Shown here one piece after another: positions 29,387-35,568 of a stretch of 63,776 nt of DNA; the first letter of the stretch is position 1; each line of letters opens with the position of its first letter. The notes beneath the pieces were generated by a model. That model made no database searches and was not told the origin of the DNA. It saw only the letters and a list, made by a program, of their open reading frames with translations. Source of the stretch: Bacteroidaceae bacterium. Its GTDB lineage: Bacteria > Bacteroidota > Bacteroidia > Bacteroidales > Bacteroidaceae. The stretch spans positions 1 through 63,776 of the forward strand of contig JAFTUV010000007.1 in NCBI GenBank assembly GCA_017466065.1. Direction: 5' to 3'. The position numbers and the translations under genes were made by a program.

Positions 29387-30535
29387 ATGTGCTCAAGAAG
29401 AAAATTAAATTCTCAAGTCGAATTGCAGTCCTTCACATACCCAAGACTGCACACAGGAAAATCTTGGTATATTGATTTTTTGGCCTACGACCCGGCAGAG
29501 GGTAAAATGAAGCGCAAAAAGTATATGCTCGACAATATACCTACCATTCGCGAACGACGGGCAAAATCTGCTGAAATCATCAACTCCCTGCTAAAATTAT
29601 TGCGTACTGGATGGTCTCCATGGGTGGATGCCAGCGCAGCACGTTCATATACCTTGCTCGATAAGGCTCTCGAGAGATACAAAAAGCATCTTGAGAGGTT
29701 GCAACGGCAAAAGACCAGGCAGTCTTACTCCTCAAGAGTAAACATCCTCAAGGAGTACAATGCCACTCTCCCTATACCTATTAAATATGTATACCAGTTT
29801 GACAAGGCGTTCATCAGCGGTTTCCTTGACTATATCTATTATGACCGGGAAAGCAGCGCAAGAACCAGGAACAATTACAGAGGCTGGTGTTCCTCTCTGG
29901 CATCGTTCTTCATAGAGCACGCCTGGTTGACTGACAACCCAGCGGAGAAGATAAAAAGTATTGAAGAAACGCCGAAGAAACGTCAACCGTTATCAGTCAC
30001 ACAACTAAAGACTCTCAAGAAGCACCTTCAGGAGAAGGACCCGTACTTCTTGTTAGCGTGTATGTTCGAGTATTACACGTTCATCAGACCGACAGAACTC
30101 TGCTCGGTCACTATCGGAGATATCAACCTCAAGGAGCAGACAATCTACATCCCGGCGACAGTCAGCAAGAACAAAAGAGACGGCAAGGTTGCGCTTAACG
30201 ACACTTTGATAAAGATGTTGCTTGATCTTGAGGTGTTCAAGAACCACTCAGGATGTTACCTTTTTGGCAAGAAGATGCGGCCCGGAGAACGCAAGGGAGA
30301 CAGCGAACAGTTCCGCAGAGCCTGGCTGAAGCTTCGCGATGAGCTGCACTGGTCTTCATCCCTGCAGTTCTATAGTCTGAAGGACAGTGGCATTCGAGAC
30401 CTTGCCAACAGCGAGGGCATAGTAATCGCACGTGATCAAGCCCGACATACTGATGTTTCCACAACAAACAAGTATCTTACCGGGCGCGACCTTCCTGTAC
30501 ACAACGAGACCAAACATTTTGAAGGTGTATTATAA
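29387..30535 (+). CDS. int: Tyrosine-type site-specific integrase
   Basis: A 382-residue phage integrase of the Bacteroidales type. The N-terminal arm-binding and core-binding (SAM-like) helices cover about 1-190. In the catalytic domain the first Arg is in YTFIRPTELC (about 234), the box-II region is YSLKDSGIRDL (about 330, Lys where many families have His), RHTDVS follows (about 353), and the Tyr nucleophile is in TTNKYL (about 363). ATG 29387 was preferred over TTG 29354 in the same frame. Paired CGGACAA copies at 29331 and 29342 upstream could be arm sites. It is convergent with the late genes. Confidence 0.93.
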   Translation: MCSRRKLNSQVELQSFTYPRLHTGKSWYIDFLAYDPAEGKMKRKKYMLDNIPTIRERRAKSAEIINSLLKLLRTGWSPWVDASAARSYTLLDKALERYKKHLERLQRQKTRQSYSSRVNILKEYNATLPIPIKYVYQFDKAFISGFLDYIYYDRESSARTRNNYRGWCSSLASFFIEHAWLTDNPAEKIKSIEETPKKRQPLSVTQLKTLKKHLQEKDPYFLLACMFEYYTFIRPTELCSVTIGDINLKEQTIYIPATVSKNKRDGKVALNDTLIKMLLDLEVFKNHSGCYLFGKKMRPGERKGDSEQFRRAWLKLRDELHWSSSLQFYSLKDSGIRDLANSEGIVIARDQARHTDVSTTNKYLTGRDLPVHNETKHFEGVL

Positions 30536-30540
30536 TATAA

Positions 30541-30572
30541 GGAGAAGCGGCGTCTCCCGACGGCCCTTCTCC
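30541..30572. terminator. Hairpin between int and the lysis cassette
   Basis: GGAGAAG / CTTCTCC enclose an 18-nt loop between the convergent int and spanin genes. There is no strong T tract, so termination is only probable. Confidence 0.45.
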
Positions 30573-30599
30573 AGCCATGATAAAAAACAACAATAGGGT

Positions 30600-31049
30600 T
30601 TATTTTAATTTAAAGTAGAGGAATAGCAAAATTGCGCCTATTATAATAAGGTATATAAAAAACATATTGGGTGGCTTGCCTACAGCAACTTGTTCTACCT
30701 CTTTTAATACAGTCTCATTCGTGTCGATATGACTTTCCAAACTGTCGGTTGCTTCTTTGCAAGATATATCGACAACTGCATTCTCTTTGTGAGAGTTTAG
30801 TTTCCCACCATATATAGTGGCCGTCACTACAGGTTTTTCATCCTGTGCCGGCATCGTAACCCAGAGACTGTCAAACTCGAGTTTCAGGATCTGCTTGTTC
30901 AGTTCCTGATGCAAAGAGTCTGAATACGATATTCGACTGATATCTGTATCGATGACGGATTGCTGTTCCTGCGATGTATCTTTGACAGTTTTACACGATA
31001 TGACAAAAAGCGTCAAGACAAAAGTTGTAAATAAATGAAAAATCTTCAT
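30600..31049 (-). CDS. Putative unimolecular spanin (u-spanin)
   Basis: A 149-residue protein with a lipoprotein signal (lipobox FVISC, lipidated Cys19) and a C-terminal membrane helix (about 130-146, FIYLIIIGAILLFLYF) followed by FKLK. An outer-membrane lipid anchor plus an inner-membrane anchor on one chain is the hallmark of unimolecular spanins (T1 gp11 type), which fuse inner and outer membranes in the last step of lysis. It is the last gene of the holin-endolysin cassette, where spanins are expected. The periplasmic part is about 110 residues with helical and beta-like stretches. Assigned by topology and position, not sequence similarity. Confidence 0.72.
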   Translation of the reverse strand: MKIFHLFTTFVLTLFVISCKTVKDTSQEQQSVIDTDISRISYSDSLHQELNKQILKLEFDSLWVTMPAQDEKPVVTATIYGGKLNSHKENAVVDISCKEATDSLESHIDTNETVLKEVEQVAVGKPPNMFFIYLIIIGAILLFLYFKLK

Positions 31050-31082
31050 ATTTTTTTCTTTTCTTGCAGACTTAGTAAAGAT

Positions 31083-31517
31083 TTACAAGTCCTCATACAT
31101 TTGAGCTTCCCATTCACGACGCTTAACGAGGCCTGGCAGAACCTTGCCACCTCCGTAAACCCAACGGCGGAACTCGTCCGGTATAGTTGCATCTTCGGTA
31201 TTCACAAGTAACTTTCTGCGGAGTGTCGATTTCTTAAACTTTCCCCAACCAAGGTTGAATATAAAAGACACAACTGCGTCATATTGGCTCTGCGAAAGAG
31301 CCTTTGCATAAGATTCCGAATCGAGTAGTCTTTCTACACATTCTACATCCTCTACAAGATACAACTGTGCAGTTTCTTTGGTTATCACTTGCCCCGGATA
31401 TACATTTTTTGTATGGCCATACCCAATAGTGAGTACACCACCTGGACACAAGTATGCCTTCAGGCGTAGCCCTTCGTGCTCCTTCAGAACCTGCTCTGCA
31501 TATTCACTTATCTTCAT
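31083..31517 (-). CDS. Phage endolysin, GH24 lysozyme
   Basis: A 144-residue lysozyme that cuts the MurNAc-GlcNAc bond of peptidoglycan. The catalytic signature Glu-8aa-Asp/Cys-5aa-Thr is present as Glu15, Cys24 and Thr30 (HEGLRLKAY, then CPGGVLTIGYGHT). The Cys variant is known in P21/P22-type endolysins. AVVSFIFNLGWGKFKKSTL and GLVKRREWEAQMY are typical of the helical lobe. No signal peptide, so release needs the holin. The start is ATG 31517, 14 bp inside the holin 3' end; a longer upstream frame overlaps the holin and is not used. Confidence 0.93.
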   Translation of the reverse strand: MKISEYAEQVLKEHEGLRLKAYLCPGGVLTIGYGHTKNVYPGQVITKETAQLYLVEDVECVERLLDSESYAKALSQSQYDAVVSFIFNLGWGKFKKSTLRRKLLVNTEDATIPDEFRRWVYGGGKVLPGLVKRREWEAQMYEDL

Positions 31518-31980
31518 TGTTATCCTTTTTAAGAATTGATAAATCGATATCCAGATGCCTCTCGGTCTTATCGACAAGCACACTTTGCGCCACCTTCGCC
31601 CATGTGGCATTATTGCAGGAGCTTTCATTCTCGAGGATACTCCAGAACTGCCAGAAGCATACGGCACCGGCCACAACCTTTGTCATATCGATGCCTACAC
31701 CTGAAGTGATATACAAGTTTATAAAGTATGCCAGGATAATGAGGGCGTAAACCTTAATGAGGGTATGAATGACACGACCAACATTGGAGCTGCGAAACTT
31801 GCCGGAGTTTTTAGGTGCTTTGTCACCATACTTTGCTTTGACACGGCGGTCCAGCTGCCAAGCTGTATAGCAATCATAAAAGATTGCCAACGTGCAGATA
31901 AGAATGTACGGAAGCGTAGGCTCGAGCAATGCAAATAATGCTCCAAGCGCTGTAAAAATAGGTCTTAACATCTTCTTCAT
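31504..31980 (-). CDS. Phage holin
   Basis: A 158-residue membrane protein with at least two or three hydrophobic helices (about 8-38, 72-92, 98-118) and a charged C-terminal tail ending in KKDNNEDK. It resembles the phage holin 4 (toxin-secretion/lysis holin) group. It would form membrane holes that release the endolysin at a set time. First gene of the lysis operon behind a late promoter. An alternative start at 31971 (MLRPIF) has a purine-rich stretch upstream. Confidence 0.85.
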   Translation of the reverse strand: MKKMLRPIFTALGALFALLEPTLPYILICTLAIFYDCYTAWQLDRRVKAKYGDKAPKNSGKFRSSNVGRVIHTLIKVYALIILAYFINLYITSGVGIDMTKVVAGAVCFWQFWSILENESSCNNATWAKVAQSVLVDKTERHLDIDLSILKKDNNEDK

Positions 31981-31997
31981 AGGCTAAATTACTTGCA

Positions 31998-32032
31998 CAA
32001 ATGTATAATGTGCTATGCCTATGTAAAAAGAC
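31998..32032 (-). promoter_or_regulatory. Phage late promoter 1 (lysis operon)
   Basis: GTCTTTTTAC (32032-32023), 17 bp, TACATTTG (32005-31998), 18 bp before the holin start. One of four copies with identical 10-mer and spacing. A weak hairpin, GAACTT/AAGTTC at the RT gene end, immediately precedes it. Confidence 0.75.
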
Positions 32033-32047
32033 AGAACTTAAATTATA

Positions 32048-33406
32048 TCAATAAAGTTCCGGCATCAATATTCGCTTATACTCTCCGCTTTTCACTTTCT
32101 TCTTGGCTATCTCAAGCGGGCGATATTGTTTCTTTATAACGAACTGCTTATAGTCTTTACCCATATAACAATATTGCCACCATATCGGGTTTGTGTCCTC
32201 ATACACCTTGCGCCTTATTTTGTATGTACGATAATGCACCATCATTCCGAGATAACTGTTCATAGAAGCGACGAACTTTTCAAGATACTGCAACGCTTTC
32301 CCTTCTTCTGCCATCTTATTGTAGAATCGCAATTTATCATACATCTTACCCCTTGTCCTGTTGCTAATAAACACTCTGCCGGGGTTAATCATCGCCCCAA
32401 CGAACAACACGCCATTGCGTACAGGCTGAATATATATCTTCTTCGGGTGGAGATTGACAAGCAGTTGTTCTTTAAGATAATTCCGTAATTCAGGCACAAA
32501 AGCAACCAACTTCTCACGGGTTGGCATAAGTATGATGAAATCATCAACAAAGCGTAGATAATGCTTGTACCCTTTTACATTGAGTATCCAATGGTCGAGT
32601 ACCGAAGCATAAAAGTTGGCAGAGAGTTGAGATGGCAGATTACCTATTGCACAACCTTTCTCACGAGGCTGACCGAACAGCGTCTTACGAGGTGGAATAT
32701 GGTTCCATTTCTCAATGGGACTTTTGCGGATACAATTATCCTGCGGACAATGGAACACTATAATTCTTGTAACATATAGCAGACACTCGATATCATCACC
32801 CTTGTAATTATCACGAATGAAAATATCGAGCATCTCATATAACAGAGATTTATCCATACTCATAAAGAAACCCTCTATATCAAAGCGACCAACCCACCAA
32901 TCGGGATGCTCGTTTATCATCTTTTGAGCCTCCTTAACGGCAACGTGTACGCCTTGACCGACACGACAGTTTTTGGAAACATCGCCCTGCTCGATAAAAC
33001 GTTGCTCAAACAATGGATTTACACGCAAAGACCACCAATGATGCACAATGCGGTCAGCAAAGTCTGCTGCAAACACCTCTCTATGCACAGGCCATTCAAC
33101 TACAAAACATTTTGAAGTACCGGGAACATAGCGAGCATATCTTATATCCTCCCATATTCGCACCAATTCGCTTTGATATTTGGGTAAAAATTGAAGATAG
33201 TCTTTGCTGGTTTTCTTTTTCCTGCAACAGTCTTCAAAAGCCTCTACGATTGATTCAAGAGATATGTCATAGGCTACTCGTTCATCTGCGAAGGAGACAG
33301 CACGCACTCGATTACTATTGTTACGATTGTTGTTGTTGCTATTTCCATTATTCATATTAACGTTCCAAGAGGAATGTTTGTATCTGCTTTGTTGTTCCTC
33401 GCCCAT
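32048..33406 (-). CDS. DGR reverse transcriptase
   Basis: A 452-residue reverse transcriptase of the diversity-generating retroelement class. It copies the template-repeat RNA with errors at adenines and drives replacement of the variable repeat. Motif 1-2 region: EVFAADFADRIVHHWWSL. The DGR-diagnostic motif 4 is IGNLPSQ (about residue 254), replacing QGxxxSP of other RTs. The catalytic box is FVDD (about 288) in LRFVDDFIIL. A C-terminal thumb follows. Codons 11-40 are the template repeat itself, so the true start could be ATG 33406 or lie within or after the TR; no in-frame ATG follows soon after. Upstream is avd. Confidence 0.95.
   Translation of the reverse strand: MGEEQQSRYKHSSWNVNMNNGNSNNNNRNNSNRVRAVSFADERVAYDISLESIVEAFEDCCRKKKTSKDYLQFLPKYQSELVRIWEDIRYARYVPGTSKCFVVEWPVHREVFAADFADRIVHHWWSLRVNPLFEQRFIEQGDVSKNCRVGQGVHVAVKEAQKMINEHPDWWVGRFDIEGFFMSMDKSLLYEMLDIFIRDNYKGDDIECLLYVTRIIVFHCPQDNCIRKSPIEKWNHIPPRKTLFGQPREKGCAIGNLPSQLSANFYASVLDHWILNVKGYKHYLRFVDDFIILMPTREKLVAFVPELRNYLKEQLLVNLHPKKIYIQPVRNGVLFVGAMINPGRVFISNRTRGKMYDKLRFYNKMAEEGKALQYLEKFVASMNSYLGMMVHYRTYKIRRKVYEDTNPIWWQYCYMGKDYKQFVIKKQYRPLEIAKKKVKSGEYKRILMPELY
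33287..33374 (-). repeat. DGR template repeat (TR)
   Basis: An 88-bp segment matching 33973-34060 at 81 of 88 positions; all 7 differences are adenines in the template (coding strand). It is rich in AAC/AAT codons, typical of DGR templates because mutated adenines then give many residues. It lies in frame within the 5' end of the RT ORF. Its 3' end, GTGCGTGCTGTCTCC, is unmutated and GC-rich, as expected for the initiation-of-homing (IMH) part. Confidence 0.96.
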
Positions 33407-33451
33407 GACAGACAAGGGAGATACCCAAATAAACCTTAGTCAGCTGCTCAC

Positions 33452-33476
33452 TCCCAATCAGCATTACCGATTGGGA
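33452..33476 (-). ncRNA. Hairpin between avd and the TR
   Basis: TCCCAATC / GATTGGGA, an 8-bp perfect stem with a 9-nt loop, in the transcript just upstream of the template repeat. It may be part of the structured template RNA that binds RT and Avd. Confidence 0.5.
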
Positions 33477-33485
33477 TTCCGGCTT

Positions 33486-33830
33486 TCAAGCGAGCGAATT
33501 ACGCCAGCCTGTGGCTTGCTTGCCTATGGCGTCAGCAAGTTCGAGGATGTCTGCAAACTTGCGTAAATCAATTTGCTGCTCATCTCGACATATCATCAAC
33601 ATCAATCGTAGAGAGCTATATTTTACAGAAAACTCATTCAAGTATTGCACAGCGTATGCTTTATTGCTGTTAGCGCGTTGCAATAACTCGCAACAGTCTA
33701 TGGCGGTCATTACCATACGTTCTGCAAAAGAATAGCGATAGAATTTATCAAATTGTTTCCTTGCTCCTAATATGAGGCGGAGCAAGGAGTACATATCCTT
33801 GTATATTTTTGAGTCTTGAATGAGTGCCAT
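33486..33830 (-). CDS. avd: DGR accessory variability determinant
   Basis: A 114-residue, basic, all-helical protein of the Avd / S23 four-helix-bundle family. It oligomerises, binds the reverse transcriptase and template RNA, and is required for retrohoming. Helices include MYSLLRLILGARKQFDKFYRYSFAERM and VQYLNEFSVKYSSLRLMLMICRDEQQI, as in other Avd proteins. The longer open frame upstream runs through a terminator hairpin, so ATG 33830 is the start. It directly precedes the TR and RT. Confidence 0.9.
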   Translation of the reverse strand: MALIQDSKIYKDMYSLLRLILGARKQFDKFYRYSFAERMVMTAIDCCELLQRANSNKAYAVQYLNEFSVKYSSLRLMLMICRDEQQIDLRKFADILELADAIGKQATGWRNSLA

Positions 33831-33854
33831 TGTTTTTGTGTGAGGTTGTGGCGA

Positions 33855-33862
33855 CAAAGGTA
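33855..33862 (-). promoter_or_regulatory. Candidate avd-RT promoter (-7 box)
   Basis: Minus-strand TACCTTTG fits TAnnTTTG, 24 bp before the avd start. Upstream is T-rich with no clear TTTG at 19-21 bp, and the phage late 10-mer is absent. This suggests expression by the host sigma factor, separate from the late genes. Confidence 0.5.
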
Positions 33863-33890
33863 CAAATAAAAAATCAAAAAAAATGAAAAT

Positions 33891-33914
33891 AAAAAAATCC
33901 CCCTTACGGGGGAT
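33891..33914 (-). terminator. Hairpin and terminator after the variable gene
   Basis: ATCCCCC / GGGGGAT, a 7-bp stem with a GTAA loop (coding strand) followed by seven T, 53 bp after the stop codon of the DGR target gene. It is a good intrinsic terminator of the fibre operon. GC-rich hairpins with 4-nt loops after the VR are also recognition elements for retrohoming in the Bordetella phage DGR, though usually closer to the VR. Confidence 0.85.
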
Positions 33915-33966
33915 AATTATCTCATCAAAAAGATAAATAGATAAATTGTTAAATAGATAATAAGGT

Positions 33967-34746
33967 TTATTTTGCGAAGGAGACAGCACGCACTCGATTA
34001 CTATTGCCACGAATGCCGTTGTTGCTATTTCCATTATACATATTAACGTGCCAAGAGGAAGTTGAACTATGTTCGGTAGAGCTCCAATACCATTCGCCGG
34101 CGAATGTTCCACCACTAAAGTATTTGGTTAGAAATGCGTTTATTTCAGTCTTGAACTCGCATATAAGACGCAGCTCGGCGATACTCGGCAGATACCACTG
34201 CAAAGGATCGTTACTATTGGCCTTGTAGTTCCAAGCAGCCTCTGCCGCAGGAGCACCTGTAATGCCTTGTGTATCGGTTGTTCCTGCTGTTTGTTCTATG
34301 GCAGCCAAAGTATCCTCTTTGCCTGTTGTGATATCATATAGACCTACATTGCCTGCACCGTAGTTTGCAACACCCTTGAGGTCTGTACCATAAGCACCAA
34401 ACTTAAACGTATAGCCTCCTGATGAGTTTACGCAGTCAGCGGCAGCGACAATGAATTCGCGTTTACGGGCGCGAATGCAGACGCCCAATTTGCTGTACTG
34501 CGCCTTTGCATTGGCTGTGAGTGCCGCCCACTCCTCGCCTGTAAAGTAATTCATTGTTCCGTCGGCAATCTTTACACAGGCTATGCGTAAATCGCGCAGA
34601 CCACCTGCCCATTTGATATACTCTGCTATCTCTGATAAAGGCGTCTCGAATGTTACTTCGGTAAAACCTATCTCGTGCATAGCCTCTACTTGCATTTCCT
34701 TATTTAAGCGCAACAATAACGCCTCTTTATTTGCATCTGTACTCAT
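33967..34746 (-). CDS. DGR-diversified lectin-fold protein (target)
   Basis: A 259-residue protein whose last 30 residues are the variable repeat. An N-terminal helical part (about 1-60) carries EIAEYIKWAGGLRDL; a C-type lectin/FGE-like domain follows, with FIVAAADCVNSSGGY, QWYLPSIAELRLICEFK and GEWYWSSTE, ending in RVRAVSF, a common DGR target ending. The variable codons (His, Tyr, Gly, Ile, Gly where the template encodes Asn) fall in the ligand-binding loop region. Next to the fibre gene, it is probably a tail-tip adhesin whose receptor choice is varied. It is paralogous to the preceding gene. Confidence 0.93.
   Translation of the reverse strand: MSTDANKEALLLRLNKEMQVEAMHEIGFTEVTFETPLSEIAEYIKWAGGLRDLRIACVKIADGTMNYFTGEEWAALTANAKAQYSKLGVCIRARKREFIVAAADCVNSSGGYTFKFGAYGTDLKGVANYGAGNVGLYDITTGKEDTLAAIEQTAGTTDTQGITGAPAAEAAWNYKANSNDPLQWYLPSIAELRLICEFKTEINAFLTKYFSGGTFAGEWYWSSTEHSSTSSWHVNMYNGNSNNGIRGNSNRVRAVSFAK
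33973..34060 (-). repeat. DGR variable repeat (VR)
   Basis: An 88-bp recipient copy of the TR located 686 bp away, ending 3 bp before the stop codon. Differences on the coding strand: A to C once, A to T twice, A to G four times, all at template adenines (about 30 of 88 positions are A). This is direct evidence that the element has been active. Confidence 0.96.
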
Positions 34747-34765
34747 AATTGTTATTAGTTATTGG

Positions 34766-35566
34766 TTAGACTTCTTCACATACAGCACGAACACGTTGCA
34801 AAGTGTCTTTGTACTGAACCGATACATAGGCGTAATGCGGTGCTAATACAAAAGCATCTCCCGAATCACATTCCGTTGAGCTCCAATAGAAATTATTTGT
34901 TCCGCTCTCGTTGAGTTTACTATCTACACTCCAGAAGTATTCCAACGCCTCTTGTATCTCTGCTTTGCATTTGTAGATGATTATTAACACTCCAAGTCCG
35001 GGCAAATGCCAATCGCCGGTGTCCTCAATACCGTCTATGTCTTCGGTATATGCCTTGTACGCTTTGGCAGCTTCGGCGGCAGGTGCACCCTCAACATTCT
35101 CTGTACCGATGGCCCCCGACAGATGTGCCAATATCAGTTCGGTGTTTTCCGCACCCTTGAAATCATTGTAGGCTACACCACAAACACGTTGGTCAAGGTC
35201 GGTAACATTGATGCGGTTGCCCCAAGCCATCGTGGCCCCACCTTCTGAATTGTAACAGTCGTTGGCAGCAAGGATGAACGAGTGTCCATAGGCTCTAACA
35301 CGAATGCCACGTTTGATAAACTTGTTCTTGTTGGCATTGGTGAGGTTGTCCCACTCCTCTTTCGTGAAATAGTGATATGTCTTATCATCATATCTCTGCA
35401 CTGCGAGGCATATATCAAGCAGGCTACCTGCCCACTTGATATATTTGCCGAACTCCGATGCCCGACTGTTCTCATTGACGTGCGTCAGGCCGACAGCGTT
35501 GAACGCTGCCGCCTGTGCCTGTTTGTTTTTGCGTAACAATGTTACGCTTTGCTCCTTTGTACTCAT
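34766..35566 (-). CDS. Lectin-fold paralogue of the DGR target, no VR
   Basis: A 266-residue protein of the same architecture as the following DGR target: shared N-terminal KYIKWAGSLLD, HYFTKEEWDNLT, FILAANDCYNSEGG, DWHLPGLGVL and NNFYWSSTE, ending in QRVRAV. Its last 90 bp do not match the template repeat, so it is not a current recipient. It may be an older copy that lost its homing sequence, or a fixed partner subunit. It starts 2 bp after the fibre stop codon, in the same operon. Confidence 0.85.
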   Translation of the reverse strand: MSTKEQSVTLLRKNKQAQAAAFNAVGLTHVNENSRASEFGKYIKWAGSLLDICLAVQRYDDKTYHYFTKEEWDNLTNANKNKFIKRGIRVRAYGHSFILAANDCYNSEGGATMAWGNRINVTDLDQRVCGVAYNDFKGAENTELILAHLSGAIGTENVEGAPAAEAAKAYKAYTEDIDGIEDTGDWHLPGLGVLIIIYKCKAEIQEALEYFWSVDSKLNESGTNNFYWSSTECDSGDAFVLAPHYAYVSVQYKDTLQRVRAVCEEV

Positions 35567-35568
35567 AA

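Noticed and set aside
31518..31676. Longer start for the endolysin
   Set aside because: The extension overlaps the holin gene and adds unrelated Arg/Pro-rich residues before the conserved GH24 start.
33831..34115. Longer N-terminal extension of avd
   Set aside because: The open frame continues upstream through the terminator hairpin and over the VR of the neighbouring gene; ATG 33830 behind a -7 box fits Avd length.
34766..35566. Second VR in the upstream lectin paralogue
   Set aside because: Its 3' end resembles the target only at protein level (RVRAV); the DNA does not align with the TR and lacks its unmutated end.
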